Below are positions 53,355 through 64,000 of a stretch of DNA of 64,000 nucleotides, in pieces. How positions within the stretch are numbered: position 1 is the first letter of the stretch; each line of letters begins with the position of its first letter. The notes under the pieces were generated by a model that was given only the letters and a program-made list of their open reading frames with translations, was not told the DNA's origin and did not search any database. A program made the position numbers and the translations under genes. Origin of the DNA: Macrostomum hystrix (lineage: Eukaryota; Platyhelminthes; Macrostomidae); assembly GCA_950097015.1 (NCBI GenBank), contig CATNEN010000038.1, forward strand, positions 3,827,001 to 3,891,000, in the 5' to 3' direction.

Positions 53355-56300
53355 ATGGAACAGAAGGAACCGTTGGTGCAGCAGCCGCAGCAGCCGCAGC
53401 AGCCACAGCAGCCGCAGCAGCCGCCTAAGCTTATGGGTAAGATGATGGACAAATCGTATATTTGTCCATAGTTTGTCATTTCCAACTAGGCGAGGTATTC
53501 TAGATAAGTTAAGGGCTTGGCAAGCGTAACATTATTCCGTTTCACAATCTTATTCCTGTCAGACCGGATCCGGTCCTTTCCGAAGGACTTCGCTGAAACT
53601 GGCCAGTTCATCATCTCCACCAAGCGCTGGCTGTCCGTCTCAACCGAGCCGGTGCCCGACTGTGACGTAGTGATCATGTTTCCGAGAAATGCTAATCGGG
53701 AATTCATCGCCTGGTGCCGACATTCCATGACGAACCAGGTGCCGGACCTCATCATGCGTCAGGTTGACCTGCAGTACTCAAGATGTGTGGCGCTCTATGT
53801 TACCGCGTCGTTTAGAAGGTGAGTAAAATAAAACAAAAACTAAAGTTTGAATGCCAGTATTTGAACACCCGCGCTTCTCAACTGCAGCCTGCTGAAGGCC
53901 GCGGATACCGTCGGGCTGCGGAAGCGCCTTCGCAGTAGCTACGGCGGCGGCTACCAGGAATTCACGCTTGAGGAGCTGGACCTGTTCGCTAACGGCCAGT
54001 CAGCCGCCGACTTTTTCAGCAGTCAGGAGCGTCAGGGCCTGGTCCGGCACCTCCTGCTGGGCTGGCGACCCGAAACCGCCGCCTGCTGGCCTGGCTTGAA
54101 GTTGACTGAGCAGCAGCCAGCGCTGCCACAGCTCCAGGTTTGTCCCATAGACTACTGGCAGCTCAAGACTCACACTGACCGACGAATCCCACCGACCCAA
54201 CACTCTCAATGACGCATGAGTCCCAATGACTCAATTTTTTCACCTTTTGTTGTCCATTGTGGCAGGTGCGCGGCCTTGTGCAGGCAGTTTTCCCGCTGCA
54301 CTGCCAACGCGACCTGGCCCGCCTGCGCGCCAGCTGGGTCGGCGGCTTCCTTCGCCCGCAGCCGCTGAACGCCGTTCAGGAGTACTTCGGCGTCAAAGTG
54401 GCCCTGTACTTTGCCTGGCTGGGCTTTTACACCTGTGCGCTGGCGGCCCCTGCTCTGATTGGCGCGGCCGCCTACTTCATGAACTCCACCGACGCCGCAT
54501 GCGCCTTACTGGTCTGCTTCAACATCCTCTGGGCCACCGTCTACTTGGAGATGTGGAAGCGGCAGAGCTCAGTGCTCACCTACGACTGGGGCACACTAGA
54601 CAACGGCAACACCGACATGCTGGACGAGTGCCGGCCGCTGTTCAAAGTGAGACTGAAAGGACGTTAAATTTATTTGCAACTGCGCACTTGCAGGGGAATC
54701 CTGATTGCACGACCACGTGAACCCTCAATGTACATAGGGAAATCCAGAATGCACAGAATGTACAGAATGTACATAGGGAAATCCAGAATGTGCAGAGGGA
54801 AATCCAAAATGAACAGGATGAGCAGAGGGAAATCCAGAATGAACAGGATGAGCAGATATAAATTCAGAATGTACAGAGGGAAATCCAGAATGTACAGAGA
54901 GAAATCATCATTTTAAGAGGGAATCTTGATAGTTCAGAGGAAAATCCAGGTTGTAAGAGGGGAATCCTGATTTTACAACTCAAACGCTAAATGTACATAG
55001 GGAAATCCGGAATGCATAGAGGGGAATCATAATTTTACAAAGGGAAATCTAGAATGTATAGTAGGAGATCCTGATAAGATGGAGGGAAATCCTGATAAGA
55101 TGGAGGGAAATCCTGATAAGATGGAGGGAAATCCTCATGAGATGGAGGGAAATCTAGAATGTACTGAGAGGAATCCTTATTTTGTAGACGGGGATTCCTG
55201 ATATAGGGTCAGGTGCTTTGAGTTCTCTGGGTCAATCGACCGAGCATTGCGTGTTGATCAATCCGTTCTATGGCGTCGTACCTCCACCACCAGGGGGAGC
55301 CAACGATCAGCCGCATCACAGGTCACGTGACCTTGGAATATCCGGCCTGGAAGCGGCTGACGATTCGCTATTTGATCAGCCTGCCCGTGATCGCCGCCTG
55401 CCTGGCTGTCGTTGTCTGCCTGATGCTGCTGCAGTTCGCTTTCCAGGACTGGATGACAGACATGGTGATGGAGCGGAAGGCGCTGCCCACTGTGCTGGAC
55501 TTTGTGCCAAAGATCACCAACGCGCTGGTCATTGCCATGTGCGACCACTTTTATAAGGGCATCGCCAGGCGGCTAAATGATCTAGGTGAGCGGCCGCGTC
55601 TAAATGCCTATAGATGCTGCATTTGCTGAATAATGATGATGTCTGTATATGTGAAGTTTCTAATGATGTTTCTAGTTGCAATTTATCTTGATAGATGTCT
55701 CTAGATGTGAATGTACAGATTGCAGATGTGAATGTACAATTATCTTGATAGATGTCTCTAGATGTGAGTTATCTTGATAGATGTCTCTAGATGTGAATTA
55801 TCTTGATAGATGTCTCTAGATGTGAATTATCTTGATAGATGTCTCTAGATGTGAATTATCTCGATAGATGTCTCTAGATGTGAATTATCTCGATAGATGT
55901 CTCTAGATGTGAATTATATCGATAGATGTCTCTAGATGTGAATTATATCGATAGATGTCTCTAGATGTGAATTATCAAATGATGTCGCTAGATGTGAAGT
56001 GCTTGTAGATCTCATTGTCGTCTGATTGACCGTTTTTTATTATTCTATAGGCCTATAATTTTTCCATCACTGAATATTCATGCGTGTAAGGTGTAAAAGC
56101 GAATCACTTTTTGCCCCACTAACAAACTTTCGCGCGCAGAGAATATTCGCGTCGAGGAGTCCTATCGAAGTCACCTCATCGTCAAACTGATTCTGGTATA
56201 ACAAATATGGCCATGCTTTAACTAATATTGTATGTGCTAAAATAGTTAGTTCACTCAAATAATAAACTTATTTATTGTTTTTACTTTTAAGCCAAGCCAG

Positions 56301-59300
56301 AACTGATAATCTATAAATGGCAAATTTTCAGTTTCAGTCCATGAACTCTTTCCTGTCGCTGTTCTATGTGGCATTCTATCGCCAGGACATGAACATGCTC
56401 AAACAGGTATGATGCTCTTCTGTGCTGGCTGTCATGCCATAATTTGGCATGACTTGCTCACCTTTCAGTGACGTTATGGAGCCATTTACCTAAGGTCATT
56501 AGTACCATTTACCAGAGGTCATTGGTGCCATTTCTCTGAGTTCATTAATACCATTTCCCTGAGGTCATTAGTGCTATTTTCCGGAGGTCATTAATACCAT
56601 TTCCCTGAGGTCATTAGTGCCATTTCTCTGAGGTTATTAGTGCCATTTCTCTGAGGTTATTAGTGCCATTTCTCTGAGGTCATTAGTGCCATTTCTCTGA
56701 GGTCATTAGTGCCATTTCTCTGAGGTTATTAGTACCATTTCCCTGAGGTCGTTAGTACCATTTCTCTGAGGTTATTAGTGCCATTTCTCTGAGGTCATTA
56801 GTGCCATTTCTCTGAGGTCATTAGTGCCATTTCTCTGAGGTCATTAGTGCCATTTCTCTGAGGTCATTAGTACCATTTCCCTGAGGTCGTTAGTGCCATT
56901 TCTCTGAGGTTATTAGTGCCATTTCTCTGAGGTTATTAGTGCCATTTCTCTGAGGTTATTAGTGCCATTTCTCTGAGGTCATTAGTGCCATTTCTCTGAG
57001 GTCATTAGTGCCATTTCTCTGAGGTCATTAGTGCCATTTCCCTGAGGTCATTAGTGCTATTTCTCTGAGGTCATTAGTGCCATTTCTCTGAGGTCATTAG
57101 TGCTATTTCCCTGAGGTCATTAGTGCCATTTCTCTGAGGTCATTAGTGCCATTTCCCTGAGGTCATTAGTGCTATTTCTCTGAGGTCATTAGTGCCATTT
57201 CTCTGAGGTCATTAGTGCCATTTCTCTGAGGTCATTAGTGCCATTTCCCTGAGGTCGTTAGTGCCATTTCTCTGAGGTTATTAGTGCCATTTCTCTGAGG
57301 TCATTAGTGCCATTTCCCTGAGGTCATTAGTGCCATTTCTCTGAGGTCATTAGTGCCATTTCCCTGAGGTCGTTAGTGCCATTTCTCTGAGGTCATTAGT
57401 GCCATTTCTCTGAGGTCATTAGTGCCATTTCTCTGAGGTCATTAGTGCCATTTCTCTGAGGTCATTAGTGCCATTTCTCTGAGGCCATTAGTGCTATTTT
57501 CCGGAGGTCATTAGTGCCATTTCTCTGAGGTTATTGGTGCCATTTCCCAGGGATCATTAGTACCATTTCCCTAAGGTCATTAGAGTCATTTTTCACTGTC
57601 ATGTTTACAATCTCCCCAATCTTATATGGCAGCAACTGGCCGCTCTCCTGCTGACCCGCCAAATCATCGACAATGTCAAAGAGGTCGGCATTCCGTTTCT
57701 CATGTCCCGAGTGCGCAACTACAAGATGAGCCTGGACTATGACAGGCACAAGAAAATGGATGGGCCGGCTGAGGATGATGCTGAGCACGCCGCTGAGTCT
57801 GAGTGTCCCGGAATCACCCAGACTGAGGTTGAGGCCAGCTTGGAAACTGTGAGCAGTTTGTAGAGTACAAACCAGAGTCCTCCGGATTCTACTTTCCCAG
57901 AATGCTCAGATTGAGATTGGTCTTTCCTAGAATTCTCAGATAGGGGTTCTGCTTTCAAAGAATTGTCACATTAAAATTATACTTAAAGGCCTTTAAGAAA
58001 TCGACGATGACGACAGGTGTGTCGCTATTGGCTCCGAGCTGTCACGTGACAGCCCTTTCGTCCAATGGCGACATGCGTGTTAGTGTTGTCAAAGCTCTGG
58101 TTTTAAGTCCTAATTGAAAATATAAATTTCCTTTTCAGTACGACGATCCTTACGAAGACTACCTGGAGATGTTTGTACAGTACGGCTACATGTGCATGTT
58201 CTCATGCGCTCTGCCCTTAGCCGGCGTATTCTGCCTCATCAACAATGTCATGGAGATCCGGTCCGACGCATTCAAGCTTTGCACCGGCTTTCGGAGGCCG
58301 TTCGGAACTAAAGTGTCCGACATCGGCGTCTGGCAGATGGCCCTGGAGGGCATCAGCTGCGTGGCGGTCACTGTCAATGTTGCCCTGCTGGGCGTCAGCG
58401 GTGCCGTCGGTCGATGGTTTCCCAGCCTCTCCGGTGCCCAGATCGTACTGCTGTTGGTACTTTTTGAGGTTCGGCCATTCTTCTCAGCTGCATGCCACAT
58501 TTCTGCAGCTTTAAATAAAGAGAAACATCTTTGTTTAACAAAGCAGATACATGCAAATTTCACTTGATACCTAACTCACTCCATGTATGCACATTCCAAT
58601 AGACAACTCCCTCATTCCATTAACGTACAGGGCACTAGACACCCACCTCACTACATGAATGTACAGCGCACTAGACAACTACCTCACTCCTAGTATGCAC
58701 AATTAAAAAAATGCCAACCTCACTCCACGTATGTACATTCCAATAGACACCCACCTCACTCTATGAATGTACAGCGCACTAGACACCCACCTCACTCCAA
58801 TAGACAACTACCTCACTTCTAGTATGCACAATTTAAAAGTTGCCAACCTCACTCCACGTATGTACATTCCAATAGACACCCACCTCACTCTATGAATGTA
58901 CAGCGCACTAGACACCCACCTCACTCCAATAGACAACTACCTCACTTCTAGTATGCACAATTAAAAAGTTGCCAACCTCACTCCACGTATGTACATTCCA
59001 ATAGACATCCACCTCACTCTATGAATGTACATCTCACTCTCACTTAAGACACCGCCTCACTCTTTGTATTAATCACTTGACGCCTCACTCCATCGATGTA
59101 TATTTCCATAGACAGTTGCCCAGTCTCTTTCCTCAGATCAATGTACAATTGCCAGTAGAGAGCAAAGCTGACTTTGTTACCTGGCACTCCATTGCAGCAC
59201 GCGGTTCTGTTACTAAAGTACCTCATAGCCAAAGCCATACCTGACGTTCCTCATTGGGTTGAAGAAGAAATTGCAATCACTGAGCACAAAAAGCGGGCGG

Positions 59301-59456
59301 CACTCAAGGTGAGATAATTGATCGATTCCATTTTCCCTTATTTGAAGGCTTCAATAATAATTTGCTTTCAAAAAGCTTCAAATGTCTAATTTTCAGCAAC
59401 AAAATCGAGCACACCTTCGCGCAAAACGCGAAAGCGGCAGCTGCTCAGAGAGTTGA
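53355..59456 (+). CDS. ANO8: Anoctamin, ANO8 class
   Basis: Eleven exons join in phase: 53355-53436, 53563-53818, 53888-54137, 54266-54646, 55294-55585, 56140-56195, 56332-56406, 57633-57848, 58139-58468, 59198-59308 and 59397-59456, about 702 aa. Family blocks in order: AVFPLHCQRDLARLRASW, VQEYFGVKVALYFAWLGFYT, WKRQSSVLTYDWGTLDN, PAWKRLTIRYLISLPV, EESYRSHLIVKLIL, FQSMNSFLSLFYVAFYRQDM, QLAALLLTRQI, YLEMFVQYGYMCMFSCALPL, then VMEIRSDAFKLCTGFRRPFG and HAVLLLKYLIAKAIPDVPHW. ANO8 acts as a tether between ER and plasma membrane and belongs to the TMEM16 channel/scramblase fold. Vertebrate ANO8 is much longer; here the acidic loop between the LLLTRQ block and YLEMFVQYG is short, and the C-terminal tail is only about 20 residues. 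The N-terminus has a Gln-Gln-Pro run encoded by a short CAG-rich repeat. Confidence 0.94.
54715..55195. repeat. Degenerate array of GGGAAATCCAGAATGTACAG
   Basis: About 22 loosely conserved units of 18-35 bp in ANO8 intron 54647-55293. The last part changes to a clean block of cctgataagatggagggaaa. Confidence 0.88.
55670..55985. repeat. 29 bp minisatellite in ANO8 intron
   Basis: About ten units of gatgtctctagatgtgaatt plus atcttgata in intron 55586-56139. The word TCTAGATGTGAAT is reminiscent of the donor junction ATCTAG/GTGAGC. Confidence 0.92.
56485..57590. repeat. 23 bp minisatellite, GTGCCATTTCTCTGAGGTCA core
   Basis: About 47 units filling ANO8 intron 56407-57632. Variants (ccctgaggtcg, gaggttatt) recur in blocks, indicating segmental copying. 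Stops in all frames mean no long open frame arises. Confidence 0.96.
58575..59060. repeat. Compound array in ANO8 intron
   Basis: Long units of roughly 120 bp combining ctcactccacgtatgtacat, ccaatagacacccacctcac, atgaatgtacagcgcactag and gacaactacctcac, about three complete copies plus partial ones, in intron 58469-59197. Confidence 0.9.
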
Positions 59457-61951
59457 GCTGGTGTACTCAACCACTGTTTAAAAAACAATGTCAGCATCGA
59501 ACGAGATGTGATCAATTTGTCTAGTGTCCGCTACTGAACTAACTTTTTTGCTTGACGAATATATGAGGACCACTAGCCCTTTGTTAGCGAAAAATAGTTA
59601 AGGGCCGATTTTCGTCGAAAAATACGTTCAGCTAAATTGATCATTCGTTTTTTTCACCGAAAAAGTTAAATTAGAACTGGACCATGGTATGCTATTTTAA
59701 GATCTCGCAATTTCAGTTTCCTTACAACCTACTCAGTATATTGTTTTATACTGCCTTTGATATAACATGGATTCCTAATCCATCCTATTAAAGGCAGTAT
59801 TTTTATTATCGTAAACTTTTTGACAAAAACAATAGTTATAAAATTCATGCTGCTTTGCCAGTAATCTTGCTGCTTCCTACTGATACTGCACAAGCCGTCG
59901 GGCATATAAACTTGTTTATTATTATTGTTTTATTTCTCATGAACTTTTCAAAAAAATTGTTTACTTTCCTTGCAAACGATTTTCTAAGAAATATCTTCGT
60001 CATAATATTATTATTACATTCCTCTTTTTGTTATATCCAGGCCGCTAGTATCAATTTCCATTAAAAATTTCAGTGTTTGTTAAAACTATGCTGGCTGTAG
60101 TTTTTTTTTTTTTTTAATTTTTTTTTGCTTTTGCTTAATATATTTGCTTCAATAAAATATGAATATTAGCTTATTTAATAACTTATTAGTAACAAATGAA
60201 TTAGTAATTACTGGGCTTTATTCAGTCGGCGCGATATTTCGTTAAATCATCAGATATCCTAAATGGTAAAAGTTTTATAAAAACTATGTTTTATGCTTTC
60301 ATTTTAATCATTGTTTTATCGATAAGTTTTATTTGTTCACTTTTTTGGCTGTCGTACAGTGCTCTAACTCTAGTTTGGACGAATTTGTGATTTTTTATTA
60401 ATATTATTTTACAGCTGCTTCTTAAACAGCTGCTGATACTTTTAAGATTTTAAGGCAATTTTGCAGAATCGATCCATTCGTTTGAACTATTAAAAAGCCA
60501 GTTTTGATACCTCTTTTGTCAGTCTTAAATATCTCATTTAAACCCATTTTGCTGGGCCTGCGAAAGACAGGTGCCTGCAGATTTGAATGCAGAGATTGTG
60601 TCCGACACCTGAAGAGTTGAGGTAGAAAATGAGAACATTGTGTATTAATAAGTTTGAGTTGAGTTATTGAATTGTAGTTATTGTAGTATCAAAACACCAA
60701 AAAACTGCTCAGGGGAGGAGTCAGAGCGTGTTTCCGGGCCAACGAAATCAAAAGACAGTACAGTAGTACTGACGTACTGAAGAAATGTAACATTTATTGT
60801 AAGTAGTAGCAATATCCACAGACTTTAGGACAAATCCTTAAGTCAATATTATTATTAATCTAGGGCTAGTGACTCCTGGCTCATTTAACGTAAATAAGCC
60901 TACACCAGCAAATGTCGTGAGCACTACTTTGAGTATCAGTCAGTATTGAAGAATTCAGTTAAATTTCTAAAACAGTGTAATATAGCAAGCAGTGCTTGTT
61001 AGCATGGTGTAGCCATTGGGGGAATCGGGCCGCGCTTGCCCGCCACAATCGACAGATGAAAATATCTGGCGACCTCCTTAATAAGCGCTGGCTCACGCCG
61101 ATTGATGGTGATGGCGCCAAATCTCCTGGTGATGGTGCCCAAGCTCCTGGTGATGGCGCCCAAGCTCCCACTGATGGCGCCCAAGCTCCCATTGATGGCG
61201 CTTAAGCTCCCATTGATGGCGCCCAAGCTCCCATTGATGGCGCCCAAGCTCCCATTGATGGCGCCCAAGCTCCCATTGATGGCGCCCAAGCTCCCATTGA
61301 TGGCGCCGAAGCTCCCATTGATGGCGCCCAAGCTCCCATTGATGGCGCCCAAGCTCCCATTGATAGCGCCCAAGCTCCCATTGATGGCGCCCAAGCTCCC
61401 ATTGATAGCGCCCAAGCTCCCATTGATAGCGCCCAAGCTCCCATTGATGGCGCCAAAGCTCCCATTGATGGCGCCGAAGTTCTCATTGATGGTTTGTAAA
61501 GAATCAAAGAAGCTGAAATGCTTCGCTATAATTAAACTCTCATTTATTCTACTGTGTGTTCATTCATAGCGACTGAATTAACGTGTTTTGTGATTCTGGA
61601 AGTTGTTTCATCGGACAAAGCGGAAAATTTTAGCACGTGTGCTGGATTTTCTGGATTGCTTGAATATTTTTGGAGGTACTGAAAAAATGTGGGCGTTTGA
61701 AATATTCGCGTGGTCTTTCTACTGTTAAGGGATTCTGGAAAAGGATGCCAGTTAATAAGACAGTGTTACTGAATATATTTTGTTGCAGTAGCGTGTGACC
61801 TCGAACACGATGGGACACTGGAAGTATTTGTATTCATAGTTACCGAGCCACACTTTCTGAGAGGGGAACTATGCCCGCGGACCGCTAATAAGAAGAAAAA
61901 CACGAGAATGTATTTGAGGTCTTCGAAATTTATTCACAGATTTTCAAATCG
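59457..61951. other. Spacer between convergent ANO8 and the TRAF-like gene
   Basis: Mostly AT-rich. A GC-richer patch at 61000-61105 precedes the tandem array and is open on the minus strand (EPALIKEVARYFHLSIVAGK), but I cannot assign it. A minus-strand AATAAA at 61929-61934 probably ends the TRAF-like transcript. Confidence 0.5.
61105..61495. repeat. 21 bp minisatellite, ATGGCGCCCAAGCTCCCATT
   Basis: About 18 units. The period is a multiple of three and frames remain open on both strands (DGAQAPI, GAINGSL), but starts, ends and neighbours give no sign of a gene. Confidence 0.95.
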
Positions 61952-63428
61952 CTACTCCTGCAATCGATGCAGCTGTTGCAGCTGCTCCTGAAGCTGCGTC
62001 ACTTGCTGCTGCAGCTGCTCAACGCACTTCGTCCGTTCGTCTACCGCGCTGAGCAGCGCCAGCAGCTGGGAGATGCCGCCGAAACTGTTGGCCATCTGCT
62101 CAAACTCCATGGTGCTGTGGGCCCAGTTGGCGACGTTGACTTGCAGCTTCTTGAACTGGTCGAAGACGCTGCCGACTCGATGCTTCACGTCGACCACCTC
62201 GCGGCTGTCGGCTGATACAGCGGGAGTTGCCGATGACCGCGGGTCTGCAGCTGCTTGGAATCGGGAAGTGGGGCAGGGCCTCGGGTAGGTTGAGCTGCTG
62301 AGAGAAAACACGTCTCAAAATATGTTGAATCTTTGTTAGCCTAGGGTTTCCAAAGTGGTTAGTCCATCGGACTCACGACTTGAAGGTCAGGGGTTCGATT
62401 CAAGAGTCCACTAGAACAATTTGTGTTCTTTGGCAAGACAATTAACTTAGAACTTTTTCAGTTCACCCAGCTGTAAACATGGGTGCCAGCACTAGCTGGG
62501 TCATCGAGGGTGGCTGTGGCGTCCTCCCACAACGTCCTGTGGCGGACTGAACGCAGCCTTCAGGTGCGATCAATTTAATTAGCATTATGCACACAGCTAT
62601 ACGCTGCGAATGCTGCAAACAAGGCAGCAACTTTGACTCACCTGAACTCTGCTGAGCCATGTTGACCTGTCTTAGCTTGCTGTCCATGAGCTCCAGGTGA
62701 GAGTCCATGCACTCCCTATAGTGCCTCTCCTGGTAGGATCTGCGAACCTTCGCTGAGCAGCCCAGGTGGGAGTACTTGCACTCAACCGGTCTCTCGGGAC
62801 ACTCCTCAAGGTGAACCACAAATGCTGACCTGCCCATCACCCTGGTCCGGTCACCGCAGTGGGGACACACAGTTGCGAATATCGGACAGCACACATCGGA
62901 CTCCAGATTCCGGTGCTTGTATTTCATCTCACAGACTGTCACCAGCTGAGAGCACAGCCCGCACACCTCCTTCCTCTGCTGGCACTCTCGGCTGGAGTGA
63001 CGCTGCATGTGCTTCTTTCTCACCGACTGGTCGCAGAGCCCACAGCGGAGTGTCTGGAAGTCGCAGATGTCCAAATGGGGGTCCATCTGAGCCCAGCTAA
63101 GAGTGACAGAGCAGCCGGCATCGGAGTTCGGACACAGGACCCGCAGTCTGGCGACCTCGCGTCTCGTGGCCATGTCGGGAAAGCAGTTGGCCTGGCTCAC
63201 CTCGATCTCATCCAACTGGTCTCTGCAGGCCTCCGTGTTCCCGGGACAGCGCCGCTTCTCCACCGGAGGCAGCAGGCCGGAGACGCAGGGCTGGCAGAGG
63301 CGGCATCCGTGTGGAGTCTGGCAGCCATTGAACAGCGGCTTCGAGCAGCTGCTACACTGGAGGTGAGCCGGCACTGACGAGCCCGGAGGAGTCCGCGCCT
63401 TCGACACTCGCTGCGGCAGCTCTGACAT
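61952..63428 (-). CDS. TRAF-type zinc-finger protein with coiled coil, no MATH domain
   Basis: Two exons on the minus strand, 63428-62642 and 62250-61952, join in phase to 361 aa. Residues 25-70 resemble a degenerate RING (CSSCSKPLF, CRLCQPCV, then CPGNTEAC). Residues 90-245 form a series of TRAF-type zinc fingers: VLCPNSDAGCSVTLSWAQMD with CDFQTLRCGLCDQSV, HSSRECQQRKEVCGLC, CCPIFATVCPHC, and HLEECPERPVECKYSHLGCS with HYRECMDSHLELM. The C-terminal exon is a coiled coil (CVEQLQQQVTQLQEQLQQLH). TRAF proteins are cytosolic adaptors or E3 ligases below TNF/Toll receptors. The MATH domain that normally follows the coil is absent; the TGA is directly followed by a likely polyadenylation signal. The acceptor of exon two was chosen by phase (tcccgattccaagcag); exact junction is uncertain. 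Confidence 0.82.
62344..62590 (+). mobile_element. SINE family B, best copy
   Basis: The head ttccaaagtggttagtccat and ggggttcgattcaagagtcc supply box A-like and box B-like words. The tail has tttgtgttctttggcaagac, ttcacccagctgtaaacatg and ggcggactgaacgcagcc. It sits in the single intron of the TRAF-like gene, in the opposite direction. Confidence 0.65.
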
Positions 63429-63476
63429 GGCTGCGTTAATTCAATGCCCTCATTTCAGGAATGTACTGCACTAAAT

Positions 63477-63579
63477 TTATTATGAGAGCAGCTTTGCAAT
63501 GGTTTAGTCAAGGAAATTCCGCGGAAATTAATTATGAGAGCAGCTTTGCAATGGTTTAGTCAAGGAAATTCCGCGGAAA
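63477..63579. repeat. About 50 bp direct duplication upstream of the TRAF-like gene
   Basis: attatgagagcagctttgca followed by atggtttagtcaaggaaatt and ccgcggaaa occurs twice back to back without visible change. It starts about 50 bases upstream of the TRAF-like start codon. Confidence 0.9.
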
Positions 63580-63784
63580 AGCCATTTGGAACTATGTATC
63601 ATACTCTTGCGTGTGCACTATAGTAGCTAGTTCTCGTACCTCGGCAGCCAGGGCTCTCTCAGTGTACTGAATTCAATGTACAAAAAAGAAGTGGCTATCT
63701 GAGTGTATCTTCTTACTCGTATGCTATTCAAGCTTTGTGGTTTATATACGAGCTACTTTACTGGTTTAACATAGGGCAGAGGGT

Positions 63785-64000
63785 CTAGAGGATGCATAAG
63801 ACTATGAGAGGCCAATTAAAGCTAAATTTACGAGCTATATCTTGTCCAAACTTTTCGTTCTCCGCCCTGCTCGAATGCACAAGAAAGTTGCTAACGTGGC
63901 CTGTTCTCGCCTCGCACAGGCAGTAAATCTTCATTCCATACCGCTCCTTCTTGGCAGGCATATACTGGCGAAACAATACGCGCCCTCTAAAGAGCGCAAG
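63785..64000 (-). pseudogene. piggyBac-like transposase fragment (PGBD)
   Basis: The minus strand is open from the window edge to a TAG-type stop at 63785-63787. It reads FRGRVLFRQYMPAKKERYGM, then KIYCLCEARTGHVSNFLVHS, matching the piggyBac transposase core where a Lys-rich QYMP-K motif is followed by a strand such as KVW-LCDS-TGY. Similarity fades after FGQDIARKF, and the reading frame stops soon after, so this copy is probably broken. The rest lies outside the window. Confidence 0.75.

Noticed and set aside
60999-61569. GAINGSL, MAPKLPL and APSMGAW repeat proteins
   Set aside because: 21 bp period open on both strands. The GC-richer edge at 61000-61105 is noted, but it has no recognisable domain or splice context.

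Overview
The window is nuclear DNA of an animal. Genes are split by GT-AG introns, codon use in exons is GC-rich while spacers are AT-rich, and the proteins belong to animal families: an ALK/LTK-type glycine-rich receptor fragment, RASSF, Pur-alpha, PHTF, DGAT2, SPTLC2, ANO8 and a TRAF-like protein. tRNA-derived SINEs, a foldback DNA transposon and a piggyBac remnant lie between them. The gene style and the very heavy load of private tandem repeats suggest a spiralian invertebrate, possibly a free-living flatworm of the Macrostomum type. That placement is an inference with low confidence. All exon maps here were built by hand from splice signals, reading phase and remembered family architecture. 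No alignment was run.

Layout. 3-1462 (+): glycine-rich ALK/LTK-like extracellular fragment, cut by the window start. 3908-15888 (-): RASSF protein, seven coding exons, about 801 aa, with huge repeat-filled introns. 15889-20685: spacer with SINEs and a 435 bp foldback element. 20686-21901 (+): Pur-alpha. 21902-30443: AT-rich spacer holding a 4.2 kb double minisatellite. 30444-31310 (+): small unrecognised protein. 31975-39218 (+): PHTF, nine visible coding exons. 40794-43304 (+): DGAT2/MOGAT acyltransferase with a coding minisatellite. 46457-50014 (-): SPTLC2, the PLP subunit of serine palmitoyltransferase, tail to tail with DGAT2. 53355-59456 (+): anoctamin of the ANO8 class. 61952-63428 (-): TRAF-type zinc-finger protein. 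63785-64000 (-): piggyBac transposase fragment.

The genes do not form an operon or one pathway. PHTF, DGAT2, SPTLC2 and ANO8 all make multipass or membrane-anchored proteins expected at or near the endoplasmic reticulum, and two make lipids, but this may be chance.

The most unusual signal is in the introns. Most long introns carry one private tandem array with a unit of about 16-50 bp. In SPTLC2 the 45 bp unit is a copy of the exon end plus its 5' splice site, present seven times in a row. In RASSF, PHTF, DGAT2 and perhaps ANO8 the unit also resembles the local exon/intron junction and the array starts near the donor. This suggests that introns here grow by tandem duplication of the 5' splice-site region. 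Nearly all long open frames inside the arrays are periodicity artefacts and were not annotated as genes.
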